Below are positions 37,301 through 50,938 of a stretch of DNA of 64,000 nt, one piece after another (the first letter of the stretch is position 1; every line of letters begins with the position of its first letter). The stretch is from Humulus lupulus (taxonomy: Eukaryota > Streptophyta > Magnoliopsida > Rosales > Cannabaceae), in assembly GCF_963169125.1 (NCBI RefSeq), contig NC_084793.1:137680297-137744296 (forward strand), written 5' to 3'. Under the pieces are notes generated by a model, which was not told the DNA's origin, searched no databases, and saw only the letters and a program-made list of their open reading frames with translations. Made by a program: the position numbers and the translations under genes.

Positions 37301-38139
37301 AGCTTCCAATGTTTCCTTAGAGTTCTTGGTAGTTGAAAATGGTGATAACACTTGAGAGAATTTTTTTTTAAGAAGATGAGAGTGAGAGAATAGTATAGGG
37401 TCGGTTGTGGAGGTGGAAAGGAATGGTCAATCAAATAAAAATATCTAAACACTTGAGTGTTTTTTTTTTACTTTATGTCTTTTGTGTCATTAACATTTAT
37501 TAAATATGATTATAAACCTTAATAATTTTGAACCACCAATTGAAAACCATTTCATGGCTGGCCACCTCTTTTCTATTTTTGTATTTATATAAAGGTTAAT
37601 AAACATTTCCTAAGAATTTGTCTTTTTCCCAAAAATGACTTTCTATAATCTTTTTAACTCTTATAATTTTTTTTTATAAAATAAAACTTAACACATAATA
37701 ATTAAATTAAATGTCTCTCACATTTAATTTAATTAATCACACAATACAATTTAACCTAAGGTCCATTTATGGGATAAAATTCCCCAAATTCGATAAAATT
37801 AAGCATTTAACACAAAATGCCCTAAAATTTCTATTTCCTATTAGATTTATTATTTTTTACCAAACTTTAATTTTTATGAATGTATTTTATGCCAAAAATA
37901 TATATGCCATAATTTTTCATTTTATTTTCTGAGATTTTTACCCAATTAGGGTTTTTGTGTCGGTCCAAGACCGAAAGTCTTACCTTGAATTTTAATCACA
38001 AACTTCATAATTTGGCTAACAATAACTCATGGAAATAAATTCCAAAAAAATATAAGATTATTTAAAATAATATTCTTAACTCGGCGAAAACAATTTCGAC
38101 CTGAGTCGTTTAAAGGTACCCTAAACGCAGGGTGTTACA
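34322..38139 (-). repeat. 3' LTR of chromovirus
   Basis: Starts TGTAACATCTCAG and ends CGCAGGGTGTTACA on the + strand. It is homologous along its whole length to 54,223-58,077. It includes three copies of a 58-bp unit around 'aaatccctcacaagggtaac' at about 35,010-35,190, also present in the partner. No coding sequence. Confidence 0.93.
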
Positions 38140-38184
38140 ATTTCTACAATTTATAGAGGTTTCGTCATCGAAACTTAAAACAAA

Positions 38185-38661
38185 TGAGGATACAACTCCC
38201 TCATCTTGTCTTCTGTTTCCTAGGTTGCCTCTTCTATACCATGGTTACTCCACTGCACCTTTACCAACGACATGGTCTTGTTCCTCAACACTCTTTCCTT
38301 CCGATCTAGAATCATCACTGGCTTCTCCTCATAGATGAGTACATGCGAGGGATCGTGCATGTATTTTCTCAACAAGGATACATGAAAAACTTCATGAACC
38401 TTAGACAGGGTGGGCAAAAGAGCTAAGCGATAAGCTACTTCCCCGATCCTTTCTATGATTTTGAAAGGTCCGACGAACCTTGGGCTAAGCTTTCCTTTCT
38501 TCCCGAACCGCATAGCCCCCCATAGTAGAGCTACCTTCAGTAGCACATTATTTCCAACCTCAACCACCAGGGGTCTCCTGCGTCGGTCGATATATTTGCG
38601 CTGTCGATCTACCAAAGTTTTCAAGCATTGCCTTATCTTCCAGATGTCCTTAGTAACATGA
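38185..38661 (-). pseudogene. Integrase C-terminus with chromodomain-like tail
   Basis: The frame reads KTLVDRQRKYIDRRRRPLVV, then LSPRFVGPFKIIERIGEVAY (the GPF/Y-type module), then VFHVSLLRKYMHD. It ends in a chromodomain-like tail: ILDRKERVLRNKTMSLVKVQW, then NHGIEEAT followed by a TAG stop. Related tails continue with tryptophan at this point (EEATWE). Here one base change has made W into a stop, after which the frame still reads ETEDKMRELYPHLF. In this family the tail guides integration toward heterochromatin. Confidence 0.85.
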
Positions 38662-39316
38662 TCAACCTCATCCGATTCGATCCGAGAAACTTTCTTTCAC
38701 TGGCCTCGTGCCAATGAATCGGTGATCGACATTTCCTTTCGTACAAAGCCTCATATGGAGCCATCTTGATGGAATCATGATAGCTATTGTTGTAAGCGAA
38801 CTTTATCAGTGGAAGTTTCTCATTCCATGACCCTTGAAACTCGAGCACGTAGGCTCTTAGCATATCTTCCAGGGTTTGAATTGTTCGTTTGCTTTGACCA
38901 TTTGTTTGTGGGTGGAAATAAGTGCTGAACTTTAGTTTAGTGGTACCTAACCTCGTTTGGATTCTATCCCAGAATTTTGAGGTGAAGCATCCATCACGAT
39001 CTGATACGATGGAGTTAGGTACACCATGCAGTCTTACTATTTTTGTAATATAAATATCTGGTAACTTATGTGCCCCATAAGTTACCTTGATCGAAAAGAA
39101 ATAATTAGACTTAGTCAGCCTATCTACGATAACCCAAATGGCATTGTGTCCCTTGGGAGTGGTTGGTAGACCTGTGACAAAGTCCATAGTGACCATCTCC
39201 AACTTCCATTCCAGAATTTCTAAGGGCTGCAATAATCCAGCTCGCCGTTGACGCTCGACCTTTGTCTGCTGACAAGTCAAGCAGTGTGCCACATATACTG
39301 CTGTCTCCTTTTTCAT
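38633..39316 (-). pseudogene. Integrase core (DDE), Glu replaced by Lys
   Basis: About 227 residues. The zinc-binding part ends HCLTCQQTKVERQRRAG. The catalytic core shows MVTMDFVTGLP (first Asp) and SIVSDRDGCFTSKFW (second Asp). The third acidic position is altered: the usual GQSERTIQTLEDMLR reads QSKRTIQTLEDMLR here. A long WNEKLPLIKFAYNNSYHDS segment and ALYERKCRSPIHW follow. With Glu changed to Lys, strand transfer should be abolished. The upstream part of the zinc finger (HNAPYAMHPGTTKMYQDL) lies in another frame at about 39,320-39,400. Confidence 0.87.
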
Positions 39317-39659
39317 CCTAGGTCACCAAAAGTACTTCTTCAAGTCTTGGTACATTTTTGTGGTGCCCGGATGCATGGCATAAGGAGCATTATGTCCCTC
39401 GAAAAAGATCTGCTTCTTGATCTCATCATCGTTCGGAACACATATTCTGTCCTTGAACCCCAATACTCCTCTTCGGAGATATGGAATCCTAGTCGCCCCT
39501 CCTTCCTCACTTCATACATCAGTCTTTGTACCCAAGGATTGACTAACTGCCCCCCTTTTATAGCTTCCATAATGGTAGGCTGGATAGAGAGGTTCGATTA
39601 CTATCTCTAAATCCAAGGTAGCAAGGTCACCGTGTAACTGCTACGAAATCTCTTTCAAT

Positions 39660-40080
39660 GTCCTCATGTAAGCTCTTGGTTATCGACTCAGTGCATTTGC
39701 CACCTTGTTTTCTTTTCTCAGGTGGTACAAAATGTCGTAGTCGTAGTCGTTGAACAGCTCCAACCATTGACGTTGTCTCATATTCAATTCCTTCAGAGTG
39801 AAGAAATATTTCAGGCTTTTCTGGTCAGTATAGAAGTCATAGTGTATCCTGTACAAGTAGTGCCTCCAAATTTTCAGTGCGAAAACCACCCCTGCCAGCT
39901 CCAGGTCACGAGTGGGATAATTCTTCTTGTAATTCTTTAGCTATCGAGAAGCATAAGAAATTACTTTTTCGTGCTGCATCAGCACTGCTCCCAACCCTTG
40001 GCCTGAGGAATCGCTATAAATAGTATATCCCTTTGTGCCGTTAGGGATTGTCAGGACTGGGGTAGTTGTCAATCTCATTT
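39660..40080 (-). pseudogene. Reverse-transcriptase RNase H domain
   Basis: Minus-strand frames include GYTIYSDSSGQGLGAVLMQH, ELAGVVFALKIWRHYLYRIH, FYTDQKSLKYFFTLKELNMR, and QRQWLELFNDYDYDILYHLR with KENKVANALSR. These are the landmarks of the gypsy RNase H that removes the RNA template. A stop follows VISYASR (about 39,940). Confidence 0.83.
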
Positions 40081-40457
40081 TTAGCTCCTGAAAACTCTTC
40101 TCGCAATTTTCAGTCCATAGATACTTGATGTTTTTCGGGTGAAGGCAGTCATTGGTGCAGCTATTTTGGAAAATCCTTCCACAAATCGCCGGTAATATCT
40201 CGCTAACCCAAGATAACTTCTAACCTCATGAGCACTTTTCGGAGGTTTCCACTGCTTAACAACTTCTATCTTGGTGGGATCTACCGATATTCTGTCTCCC
40301 GAAACCATGTGCCCTAGAAAACTAACTTTCTTTAGCCAGAATTTGCACTTTGAAAACTTAGCGTAAAGCTTTTCATCTTCCAGATGTTGGAGGACCAGTT
40401 ACAGATGCGTTGCATGCTCTTCTTGGCTTTTCGAGTATATTAGAATATCGTCAATGA
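40081..40457 (-). pseudogene. Reverse transcriptase, C-terminal half
   Basis: Begins immediately beyond the CACTA insertion with IDDILIYSKSQEEHATHL, containing the catalytic DD pair. It continues with [40 protein letters not shown] and [20 protein letters not shown]. One stop occurs after HATHL and a frame change follows FTRK. It is the second half of the RT begun at 50,939-51,490. Confidence 0.87.
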
Positions 40458-40481
40458 CACTACACCAAATAACCCTTTCAA
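40458..40481 (+). repeat. CACTA left terminal inverted repeat
   Basis: Pairs with 50,912-50,935 at 19 of 24 positions, with the first seven bases CACTACA identical. It is the transposase cutting end. Confidence 0.9.
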
Positions 40482-40579
40482 CAACATTTAAGTATAACTC
40501 TTTTAAAAAAGTGTTATCCTAAACCCATAAAATTTGGCAGTACATAAAAAAATGGCGCACAAATAATTGGCGGCAAATG

Positions 40580-40893
40580 AAATAATTGTGCCAAATATTG
40601 TATTATTTCACTTGCTATTATCATTTTCTAAATGTACATATCTCATTCTCTTTCTTAACTCTCTGTCTCCCTCACATCTATCTAAACCTAGCAGAAATCT
40701 CCCTACCCAAACCCCAAATTTTCCCGAACCTCCGAGACCTCTCTAAAAAAATTTCCAAACTTTCCTAGAGGAAATTCTCCAAATTTCCCAGAAATTTCCC
40801 CACAGCCTAAAACTCCTAGCTCTCCCTCCCTCTCACTGAAATCCCAAAATTCTAGTCCTCCGTCGTTCAAATCCTTCCGGTGATGAATTACCG
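40580..40893 (+). other. Captured 5' leader before the IRX14-like exon
   Basis: Pyrimidine/CT-rich, non-coding stretch (ctccctctcactg, ccgtcgttcaaatccttcc) of the kind found in 5' UTRs of plant genes, directly before the captured ATG. That it was taken together with the exon is inferred. Confidence 0.4.
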
Positions 40894-41299
40894 ATGAATA
40901 GGGCTGTCCTCACTGGTAGTTCTACTAGTCGTGTGGTGGTTGGCCGCCATGGGATCCGAATCAGACCTTGGACGCATCCGAATCCGACTGAGGTCATGAA
41001 GGCGCACCAGATTATTGACATGGTTCAGAGGGAGCAGAGGCATCAATATGGAGTCAAGAACCCTAGAACCGTCATTGTGGTGACTCCCTTCACCTGACCG
41101 GTCTGATGCAGTCGCTGATGCTGGTGCCGTACGAAGTCGTTTGGATCGTGGTGGAGGCTGGTGGAGCTAGCAATGAGACCGATTCGATACTCGCCAAGTT
41201 GGGACTCCGGACCATTCACGTTGGATTCGAGCAGCGGATGTCGAATTCTTGGGAGGGTCGTCATCGATTGGAGGTTTGGATGAGGCTTCATGCATTGAG
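40894..41299 (+). pseudogene. Captured GT43 glycosyltransferase (IRX14-like) exon
   Basis: Two frames joined give a fragment of a plant GT43 xylan glycosyltransferase of the IRX14 type, an enzyme of Golgi xylan synthesis. The first frame (40,894-41,097) ends VKNPRTVIVVTP. The second (41,106-41,299) gives SLMLVPYEVVWIVVEAGGAS, NETDSILAKLGLRTIHVGFE and SNSWEGRHRLEVWMRLHALR. About nine residues between TVIVVTP and the next helix are missing, with a frameshift. The exon ends at a GT donor (41,300). The later DDS-type catalytic region and the membrane anchor are absent, so no enzyme can be made. Confidence 0.85.
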
Positions 41300-42823
41300 G
41301 TGAGTTCATGGTACTTTTGCTCAGCTCAGTTGTTGATTTTAGCGTTTATGTTAGTTTTGTTTCCAAAATTGAGCTACATTTATGATACTTGATCTTGATA
41401 TATAAATAAATTAGCAAGGTGATTCTATACTCTCTGTTCTCTATTCGCACCTTTCTTTCCTCACTTATTTTGTTCTTACTTTGATACAAGTTTAGGTTCA
41501 TATTTTAAATTATTTGAATATGACAGTTTTAATTAATAATAGTCCTTTAGATTTGGGCTGTGTTCATTTTTGTGTTTGTGTGAGTTTTTGGATTTTTCAT
41601 TAACTTTACTGTATAATTATTTATTTTACAGCCAATTATTGATTATGAGCTCCCTTTTTGTTGTTTGGTTTGTTAGTACTGATACTTTACAAGGATGATT
41701 GACCTAGCTGCTGATTATTGTCCATGATTCATTCTATAATTAAGACAGAAAGTATGCTTTTTAGTTTGGAAAATTACAAGAGATGAACATCCATACTCTA
41801 ATTTTAGTCTTACAAGAGATGTGTTATATGTTATTTTCATTATAAATTCTATACGTGTATGCCCAGAATTTTGAAAGTTGTACAGTTAGTTTTCCATCTG
41901 TTTTATTACAAAAAAAATGCATACTAGTCCAATTTGGTAAACTTTTAAAAAGGGAACAATGAGTCTATAATGCATGGACTATACCTATTACAAATCTATC
42001 AAAGGGACTAAAGCTCTGAATTTTGTTTTTGATTTAACAAGGATTCCATTTTACCCGATCAAATTAAGTGAAAACTAACTGACAGTTTTAGTAGCCATAG
42101 GCCTGTCCCAGATAATTTAATCTTTCTGTAAGATTTTTAGTGCTCTGACTCTTTTTCTTTTTCCATTTGTACCAGGAAAATGGGTATTCTCGAGACATTC
42201 TGACTACGGTGCACAGAAGTAGAGCTGACTGTCCATAGCCTGAGGTTTAAAGTTGTTGAACCCTTGTGCAATCTTATTTTCGGTAATGTACATCTTATTC
42301 AAAACTTCATGTAATTGTCATTGGGCAGGAAATGGTTACTGTTAGTGTAGATGGTTCTGTGCTTGATCGAATTTATAAAATCATGTCATATTTACGTCTC
42401 TGATTTATATTTGTCATAAAATCATGTCATCTTGATGCTAAATTGAAGTTATTAAGCATGTATATCTGTTTTGATGTAATATATATAAATATATAAATTT
42501 TTATTAAGCCGTCTCTGATGATACATTAGACTAAATTTTGGGGCTCAGTTGTTGAATTCTTGAAGTATAAAAATCCTCTTGGTAAATTTTCATATCAGTA
42601 TTGTGATTCATATGGCCTCTTTCTATTATGAGTCTAGTTATTTCTCATTGCAACTAATCATTCGAGGAGAGGTTGGATATACAGAATCAGTTTTGAGTTC
42701 TATAATTTGATGGCACTCTTATTTATTTGTTTACTTATTTATATTTGTGGCACTCTTTTAGGTCTTGTCTTAAAAAAAATCTGTATTTTCTTCTTTCATT
42801 ATTGTCTCTAATGTTTTTTGCAG

Positions 42824-42883
42824 CCACATGTTGACTTTGGATTAAAACTACTTGGTGCAAATGCTATGTCCATTCCTGGCCTA
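42824..42883 (+). pseudogene. Captured synaptotagmin SMP-domain exon fragment
   Basis: After a canonical acceptor (ttttttgcag) the frame reads PHVDFGLKLLGANAMSIPGL. This matches a conserved part of the lipid-binding SMP domain of plant synaptotagmins, ER-plasma membrane contact proteins. The match then breaks off (LIVLVVQYN). Only about 20 residues are kept, so the identification rests on a short but distinctive stretch. Confidence 0.72.
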
Positions 42884-43707
42884 TTAATTGTTCTAGTAGT
42901 GCAATATAACTATGTTGATCTGCTTGAAACTGTAGTTCTTGAATTTTAATTAAAAGGGGAACAAAAAGAAGCTCACATGTCTAATTTTGAAAGAGAAGTG
43001 TACAATTTTTTTTTGTTTTTTAAAAAACTGAGACAATATATACTATTCCCCAGAAAACAATTGATCATGTAGTTTTTGTCCATTAGAGAAGAGAAAGTTT
43101 GGAGGTTGATTTGATTATTATTTTTAGTATTATCATAATCAATCGGTATTAATATTGGCTTTTTCTAGGAGCTTTTATTTGGTTCAAATCATGGACCAAA
43201 TTGAGTTTTCTTTTCTTTTCTTTTTCCTTTCTTTTGTTTGGGAGAACAAGATTTCCCAACTTATTTTCTTTCTTTGTAATGTCTATTATAATGTTTATTA
43301 TTCTGATATGGAATCAATAGGAACAAGGGCTGGTTAGTACTAACTTTTCAGTAACTCTCATTAAATAAATTGTCTCAATAGTTATATGTTATTTGATGAA
43401 ACATGAGCATTGTTGCATTTGCAATTGCCAAGCTGCATGTGTTTTGGGTGTTTGAGTAAATGATTAGTTTTCTTCTGCCAGAAGAAAACAAACAACTTAT
43501 TTATTTATAAAAAAATTTAGAAAAAAATATATAAATAGGATTTTTGTAGCTAATTCAATAATTTGGTGCTTTTAAATGCACAACGAAGGCCCAACTTTTC
43601 TTTTGTCTATTTGGCGGGCTTATGTGTGTGAGAATTTGTGTTGCTCCAATTGATGGTAAAATCCATGTCAAAATTTATGAAAATATTGAGAAGAAAACTC
43701 AATAATC

Positions 43708-43806
43708 CGTGTTAAGTCTTATGGGAGTTTCTTGGCAATTGAGAAAGAGTCCAAGAAACTTAATTTTTCAGAGGAAGAGTATGCAACAAGGACTTATAGA
43801 GAGATG
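43708..43806 (+). pseudogene. Exon-like fragment of unknown gene
   Basis: An open stretch of 33 codons including YGSFLAIEKESKKLNFSEEE and YATRTYREM, ending at a GT donor. Codon use and the charged composition look protein-coding, but I do not recognise the family. Confidence 0.4.
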
Positions 43807-44756
43807 GTAATTAAGTTCTCACTTCCCACTTCAGTCACTACTTGAAAGAGTTAAACAACTGATATTTATTGGTTTGGTTATTACAGATTATATATGTAGA
43901 AGAATGAGAGTGGGAGCACTGGGGAAGGTATTGACCTGCAATTTTCTTGATGTTTTGTTTTCCAAGACACTGTCAAATAGAACAATAGGTTTTTTCTTTG
44001 CAAATTGAAATTTCTTCCCCAATTCTCTCAAAAATAGAAATTTGAGAAGCATCTGAGACTACTCGGTATACAAAATTGAATGTTTTCTTCATATATATAT
44101 TGATTTTGACTATTAAATGTATTACTTGTTATTGATGGGGATCTTTAGCATTGCCAGACTACATCATGCACATCTTTTTTCTAATAAACTTTTATGAGGT
44201 GTGTGTTTGGTTTCCAGATTCACCAAAGGAGAGCTTCCTAAGTATGAAGTGAGGTAATACTTCCAACTACTTATAGAACTTCCTTAGTATCAAGTTTCTA
44301 GTTCTTATGGTTTTCATTTGTGTTCTCTGATGTTTGGACAAAGCTCTTTTTGATATAAGGATGAGTTGCTCACTTTCTTTCTAATGAAACAAGAAAACAT
44401 ATCATCTAGCACTAATTTAAAGTCAGCTGAGGAATCTCATATTAGACTTTGTAATTACTGATGTCAATAATATCAGTTAGATAGTAAAGGTTCTTTCTTT
44501 GATTCTGTATCTTAATATATTGTTCTATATTATGACATAATATAATTGGTTTGTCTTTAACAGTCTCCAATAGGAGATGAAGTTTCAATAACAATAGTTG
44601 TATTTGTTAGTTTTAAGTTGACTAAATTTTATTCTCTGTTAGTTGATTAGTTGTAATTTTCTTGTTCTTTGCTATTGATATTGTGTGAGTGGTTTTAGCT
44701 TAATTTATTTGTATTTTATCTTACAAACTTTTTCGGTGGTGTTGCTGTGATACAAG

Positions 44757-44811
44757 TAAACACTAGAGACATATTAAAGATGGTTCTCACCAGAGCTTAC
44801 ACACTTGGGTA
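44757..44811 (+). pseudogene. Exon-like fragment of unknown gene
   Basis: Reads VNTRDILKMVLTRAYTLG up to a GT donor. Family not recognised, and the short length makes it tentative. Confidence 0.25.
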
Positions 44812-45020
44812 ATGAAAGAAAGTCTCATTTTTTCCTTTTGATTATACAATGAAAAAGTTGCCACTTGATTTATTATATTACTAATTTGCCATATTTTTTT
44901 GGTAAATGTCTAATATTGGAGTTTTCTCTTGGTGTTAGACTTTGCTTAGTCTTGGTAACAAAATATTTTAGCACATGTAATTGAACTGAATTTAATAATT
45001 GTTAATTATGAATTGAACAG

Positions 45021-45119
45021 GCCAAATTAATATTGAAACAAGGAGAAATTGAACAACTGATTGATATCAACAGAATAGCAAAACTTGTTGCTTATTCTTG
45101 CATTGTTGAGAGGAAATGA
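45021..45119 (+). pseudogene. Exon-like fragment of unknown gene
   Basis: After an acceptor (aacag) it reads AKLILKQGEIEQLIDINRIA, then KLVAYSCIVERK and a stop. It looks like the last coding exon of a gene. The family is not recognised. Confidence 0.35.
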
Positions 45120-45691
45120 TATTATATTATATATACATAACTTTGGTTCTGTTTCTTGAAGTGCATGTCATACCATTCAGTATTTAGTTCTTTCTTATTT
45201 TTCCAATTTGCTTTTCATAATAGGTCATCTTTATATTTTCTTTTCTTTCCAATTGGCACTTACCAGGCAAGAGCTCACCTTGCTTTAATTTGTCATATAT
45301 ATACCAGTGTTTACTAAGATCAATTTGTTTGAGAATTTTTGCTCTTTTTCTTTATTTAGTTCAATTAGTTGTCTTCTCAGATTTTGTTTCGTTATGAATT
45401 CTCATTTTAGCTCACAAATTCAAGAAATACCACACAAGAGACCTTATAAGTTCATAGTTCAAAGCTTCAAGCATTGAAGAGTATATTTTTCTTCTTATTA
45501 TTCTCAGTTTTCATATCCACCACAACATCCTTTTCTTTGCTCTTTTAACTGTTAACTGAAATATATTCCATAGGACCCTATTAATAATCACCATTCTCTG
45601 CTATGATTATTTGTGTGTGTGGTGCACAATGTTTTAGTACTGTTGTTAAAGCAGCCAAGAACAGATGACACTGCATCTGTTTTTGTTTCGT

Positions 45692-45805
45692 TTTGGCAAA
45701 GTTAATCCCATTGCTTATTGGTCTAATTGGTATGAAGCCAAGAAGTTCCCAATCATTTCTTCCCATACTTTTGACTCAACTGGCCATCCCTTCAACATTT
45801 CCAGG
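45692..45805 (+). pseudogene. Captured oligopeptide transporter (OPT) exon
   Basis: The frame reads VNPIAYWSNWYEAKKFPIIS, then SHTFDSTGHPFNISR. This corresponds to the conserved loop of plant OPT-family plasma-membrane transporters (YW-N-YEAK-FP--SS--F---G--YNISRI). Flanking membrane helices are absent. It is a single exon's worth of sequence in the same + orientation as the other fragments. Confidence 0.8.
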
Positions 45806-46287
45806 TTGTTATGGAGGGTTGTCCTGTTTTTTGATCTAGTACATGTTTGGTTTTCAGGTTGTACAGTTATTTTAGTTAATGCTATGCTCTCAGATTTTTA
45901 TAATTTTAAACTTTACTTCTACCTGTTTTGTTGAATTGTGGTCTACATATGATGTTCATGGTGACTAGCAAATATGACTAGCATATCTAAGGATTTTACA
46001 TAAATGATGATGGAACCGTTTGCAAAACAAAAATGATAAAGTCCACATAGGAATAAACAATAAAGATCTGAATGCCTTTTTTGTTTTCAAACAGAAGGAA
46101 TTTCAAATAGAAGGAAACAGAAGGAATTTCAATATTGTTTCCAAATTTGACTGTTTTTCTCAATATCATATTCCTCTCCATGAATTTCTTCATACACCTT
46201 TTTCAACCATTTTATTAATTTAATTAAAAAATTGTGTTTATTGTGTGTAATTTTTACTTATTTTTGGTCTGATTAATAATACTAAAT

Positions 46288-46337
46288 ATGGGACCTATAC
46301 CATCAACGATCGCGAATCTAACTTCCCTATTAGACTT
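46288..46337 (+). pseudogene. Captured LRR exon fragment 1
   Basis: MGPIPSTIANLTSLLDL followed by a GTGAG donor. It is a plant extracellular leucine-rich repeat (GPIPS-I-NLTSL). Confidence 0.72.
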
Positions 46338-46467
46338 GTGAGTACTATATTTAATAATCATTTTCATATTTATATGCACATTTTTAATGCTAACAATCTT
46401 TAGTGTGAATTATCTGTACGCGGTTAAGTGAAATATCTAATGTAAGTTCTTCTCTTGCATTTATCAA

Positions 46468-46490
46468 GGATATGAAGTCTCTAAATACCT
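46468..46490 (+). pseudogene. Captured LRR exon fragment 2
   Basis: DMKSLNTL followed by a GTAAG donor. It fits the spacer between LRRs in receptor kinases (MKSLKTL). Very short, and supported mainly by its neighbours. Confidence 0.45.
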
Positions 46491-46620
46491 TGTAAGTAAC
46501 ATCGTTTCAACACATTATTACACCCTTTCTAATAAATCATTCAAATTCAAACATATCTTTTTTCTTCTGTGCTGTTTGCTTTGAGATATAATCTAACAAC
46601 TATTAAAAAAAAACCTGCAG

Positions 46621-46692
46621 AGTACTTAGGAACAACCATATCACTGGTACAATTCCATCGAATAACGGAGAGCTCCAACAGTTACAAAAACT
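46621..46692 (+). pseudogene. Captured LRR exon fragment 3 (72 nt)
   Basis: Bounded by a cag acceptor and a GTAAG donor and exactly 72 bases long, the usual size of a single-LRR exon. Reads VLRNNHITGTIPSNNGELQQ then LQKL, a plant LRR with NxxGxIP. It closely fits the ectodomain of malectin-type LRR receptor kinases (LRR-VIII group), which act at the plasma membrane. Confidence 0.82.
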
Positions 46693-46770
46693 GTAAGTTA
46701 ATTAAGAAACTCACTGGTACATTTGGTTAACTCTTTCTGTCTAAAAAAAGCTGTCATTTTTTTTTGGCAG

Positions 46771-46815
46771 TAATTTGGTTGGCAACAACTTTACAATGAA
46801 TGGCTCAAACAACAG
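46771..46815 (+). pseudogene. Captured LRR exon fragment 4
   Basis: After a ggcag acceptor it reads NLVGNNFTMNGSNN up to a GTAAT donor. It continues the same gene (end of the LRR block). A possible next piece starts at 46,993 after a ctcag (SLYKAPCNGLK). Confidence 0.65.
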
Positions 46816-48235
46816 GTAATTTTCCTCAGTATTTTAGAATAGCTTCCTTCATTTTTGCTCTTATTTGTACTGCACTTAATAAATATGTTTCAAGTGTCTT
46901 ATTTTTGCTCTTATTTGTATGTTAAGTTACTATCTTATTTTTGGAAGACTTATCCCCTTTTTTTTTTCTCTGTCTCTTTTCCTTTTGCTCAGTCTTTATA
47001 AGGCTCCATGCAATGGTTTGAAGGAAATCTTGTGTTGAAGCTATTGTCTCCTAATAAAAGTTGCAATTCGTTCTATTGTTCTTTTGCATAATACATAGGG
47101 TTAAATGATAGGCTCTATGGAGCATATTAGGCTCTATAGTTATATGTGCTGTTTTTTAGTTTTTTCTACTATTATTTAAATCTATTAAATAATTTGTGCC
47201 AAATTCTGCATTGGCTTGTTTTGCTTGCTGAAACTAGTTTAATATGTTTGCTATATCTTTACGTGCTTGCTATCGTAATTTTTATGTTGCTGACTATTAT
47301 TTTAATATGCTTGCTGTCTATATATGTATATAAGAAACTAGTTTTATGGCTCTTTTGCAGATTTAAACTTTGTTTATTGTTTTATTGTGATAAGCTTTGG
47401 AGAGATAATAGATAATGTGTGAAACTTGATGTATTGCTTGTGCTCTTTTGAATCTTTTCTTGTTCTATATATTTTCTCTAGTTTTCTTTGTTTTTCTTTG
47501 GATTTAGCCGATAGAAATGGTGAATCCTTGTGTTATCCTTATTGACACTTTGCAAACAATAGCTTAAAAGTTGCTTTTTCTCTTTTGGATAATTATCTAT
47601 CAGCACTGGTAGATAATTTTGGGTTATGATGAATCTACACTACATATATATAATATGGCCAAATGTGTTAAGTACTTCTGTTATGAATACTAAAAAGGAT
47701 GCTACGTACTTTTGCTACCATTTTTAAAAATTTGTTGAAAGTCGTGATTGAGACCTTAATTTTGGTCTGGTTTTTGGTTGGTTCTCAGTTTGTAAAAAAT
47801 AATTTTGCCTCTAAATTAGGAATCATTGGAAACATATTAATACCTTCAAGTTCATGATAATTTTGCCTTTTTCAAGTTATGTAATGGATCTTCATCTTCA
47901 TCATTGATAAGTTACTATATTTTTCTTTACTAACGAATTAATATGATGATTTTTGCTAGAATAATCAGATACCCTAAGATGTGGATATCTTGTGAAATGA
48001 GATTGATAGTATCTAGGACGCTGAGAAGCATCTGCTCAAGCTTTTATTAACTTTTTATGTACTAAGGAAGGGCTATGTTAAATCCTGAAATTGTATTTTG
48101 TTTAGCCATTGTGAAGTTGCATATTGTTCAAGTCTTTACATAACTATGTTTTAGATGGACGTCAATTGTGTACAAACTTATTTTTCTTGCGTTCATTAGT
48201 CTGAACTTGAAGTATTACAACTTTCTAATTGATAG

Positions 48236-50566
<2,331 letters not shown>

Positions 50567-50693
50567 GTGTTATACTAAAGTGTAGTATAACAAAAAATGT
50601 GTTATACTAAAGTGTAGTATAACACAAAAAAAGTTTTATACTAAAGTGTAGTATAACACAAAAAAAGTGTTATACTAAAGTGTAGTATAACAC
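50567..50693. repeat. Sub-terminal hairpin array of the CACTA element
   Basis: Four copies starting at about 50,567, 50,599, 50,633 and 50,667. Each contains GTGTTATACT, a short spacer and its reverse complement AGTATAACAC. The third copy has one change (GTTTTATACT). Spacing is 32-34 bases. Sub-terminal repeats of this type are the usual transposase-binding sites in CACTA elements. Binding is inferred here. Confidence 0.85.
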
Positions 50694-50911
50694 AAAAAAA
50701 GTGTTATATAATCGATTATAAATAACATAATTCAACACTTATCTATATATTAAAATTACACAGAAATTGTGTTATCATTGACAGTACAATAACACATCTG
50801 TATAACATTGATAAAGTGTTATGTAAAGTACCCCTGACCTACGATAACATAGTCGGTCTTAACACATCAGAAAGTGTTATCGTATGTTTTGATAACACAT
50901 TTTCGGTGTTA

Positions 50912-50935
50912 TTAAAAGGATTTTTTCTTGTAGTG
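50912..50935 (-). repeat. CACTA right terminal inverted repeat
   Basis: Reads CACTACAAGAAAAAATCC on the minus strand, the typical CACTA terminus, followed directly by the tga duplication. Confidence 0.92.
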
Positions 50936-50938
50936 TGA

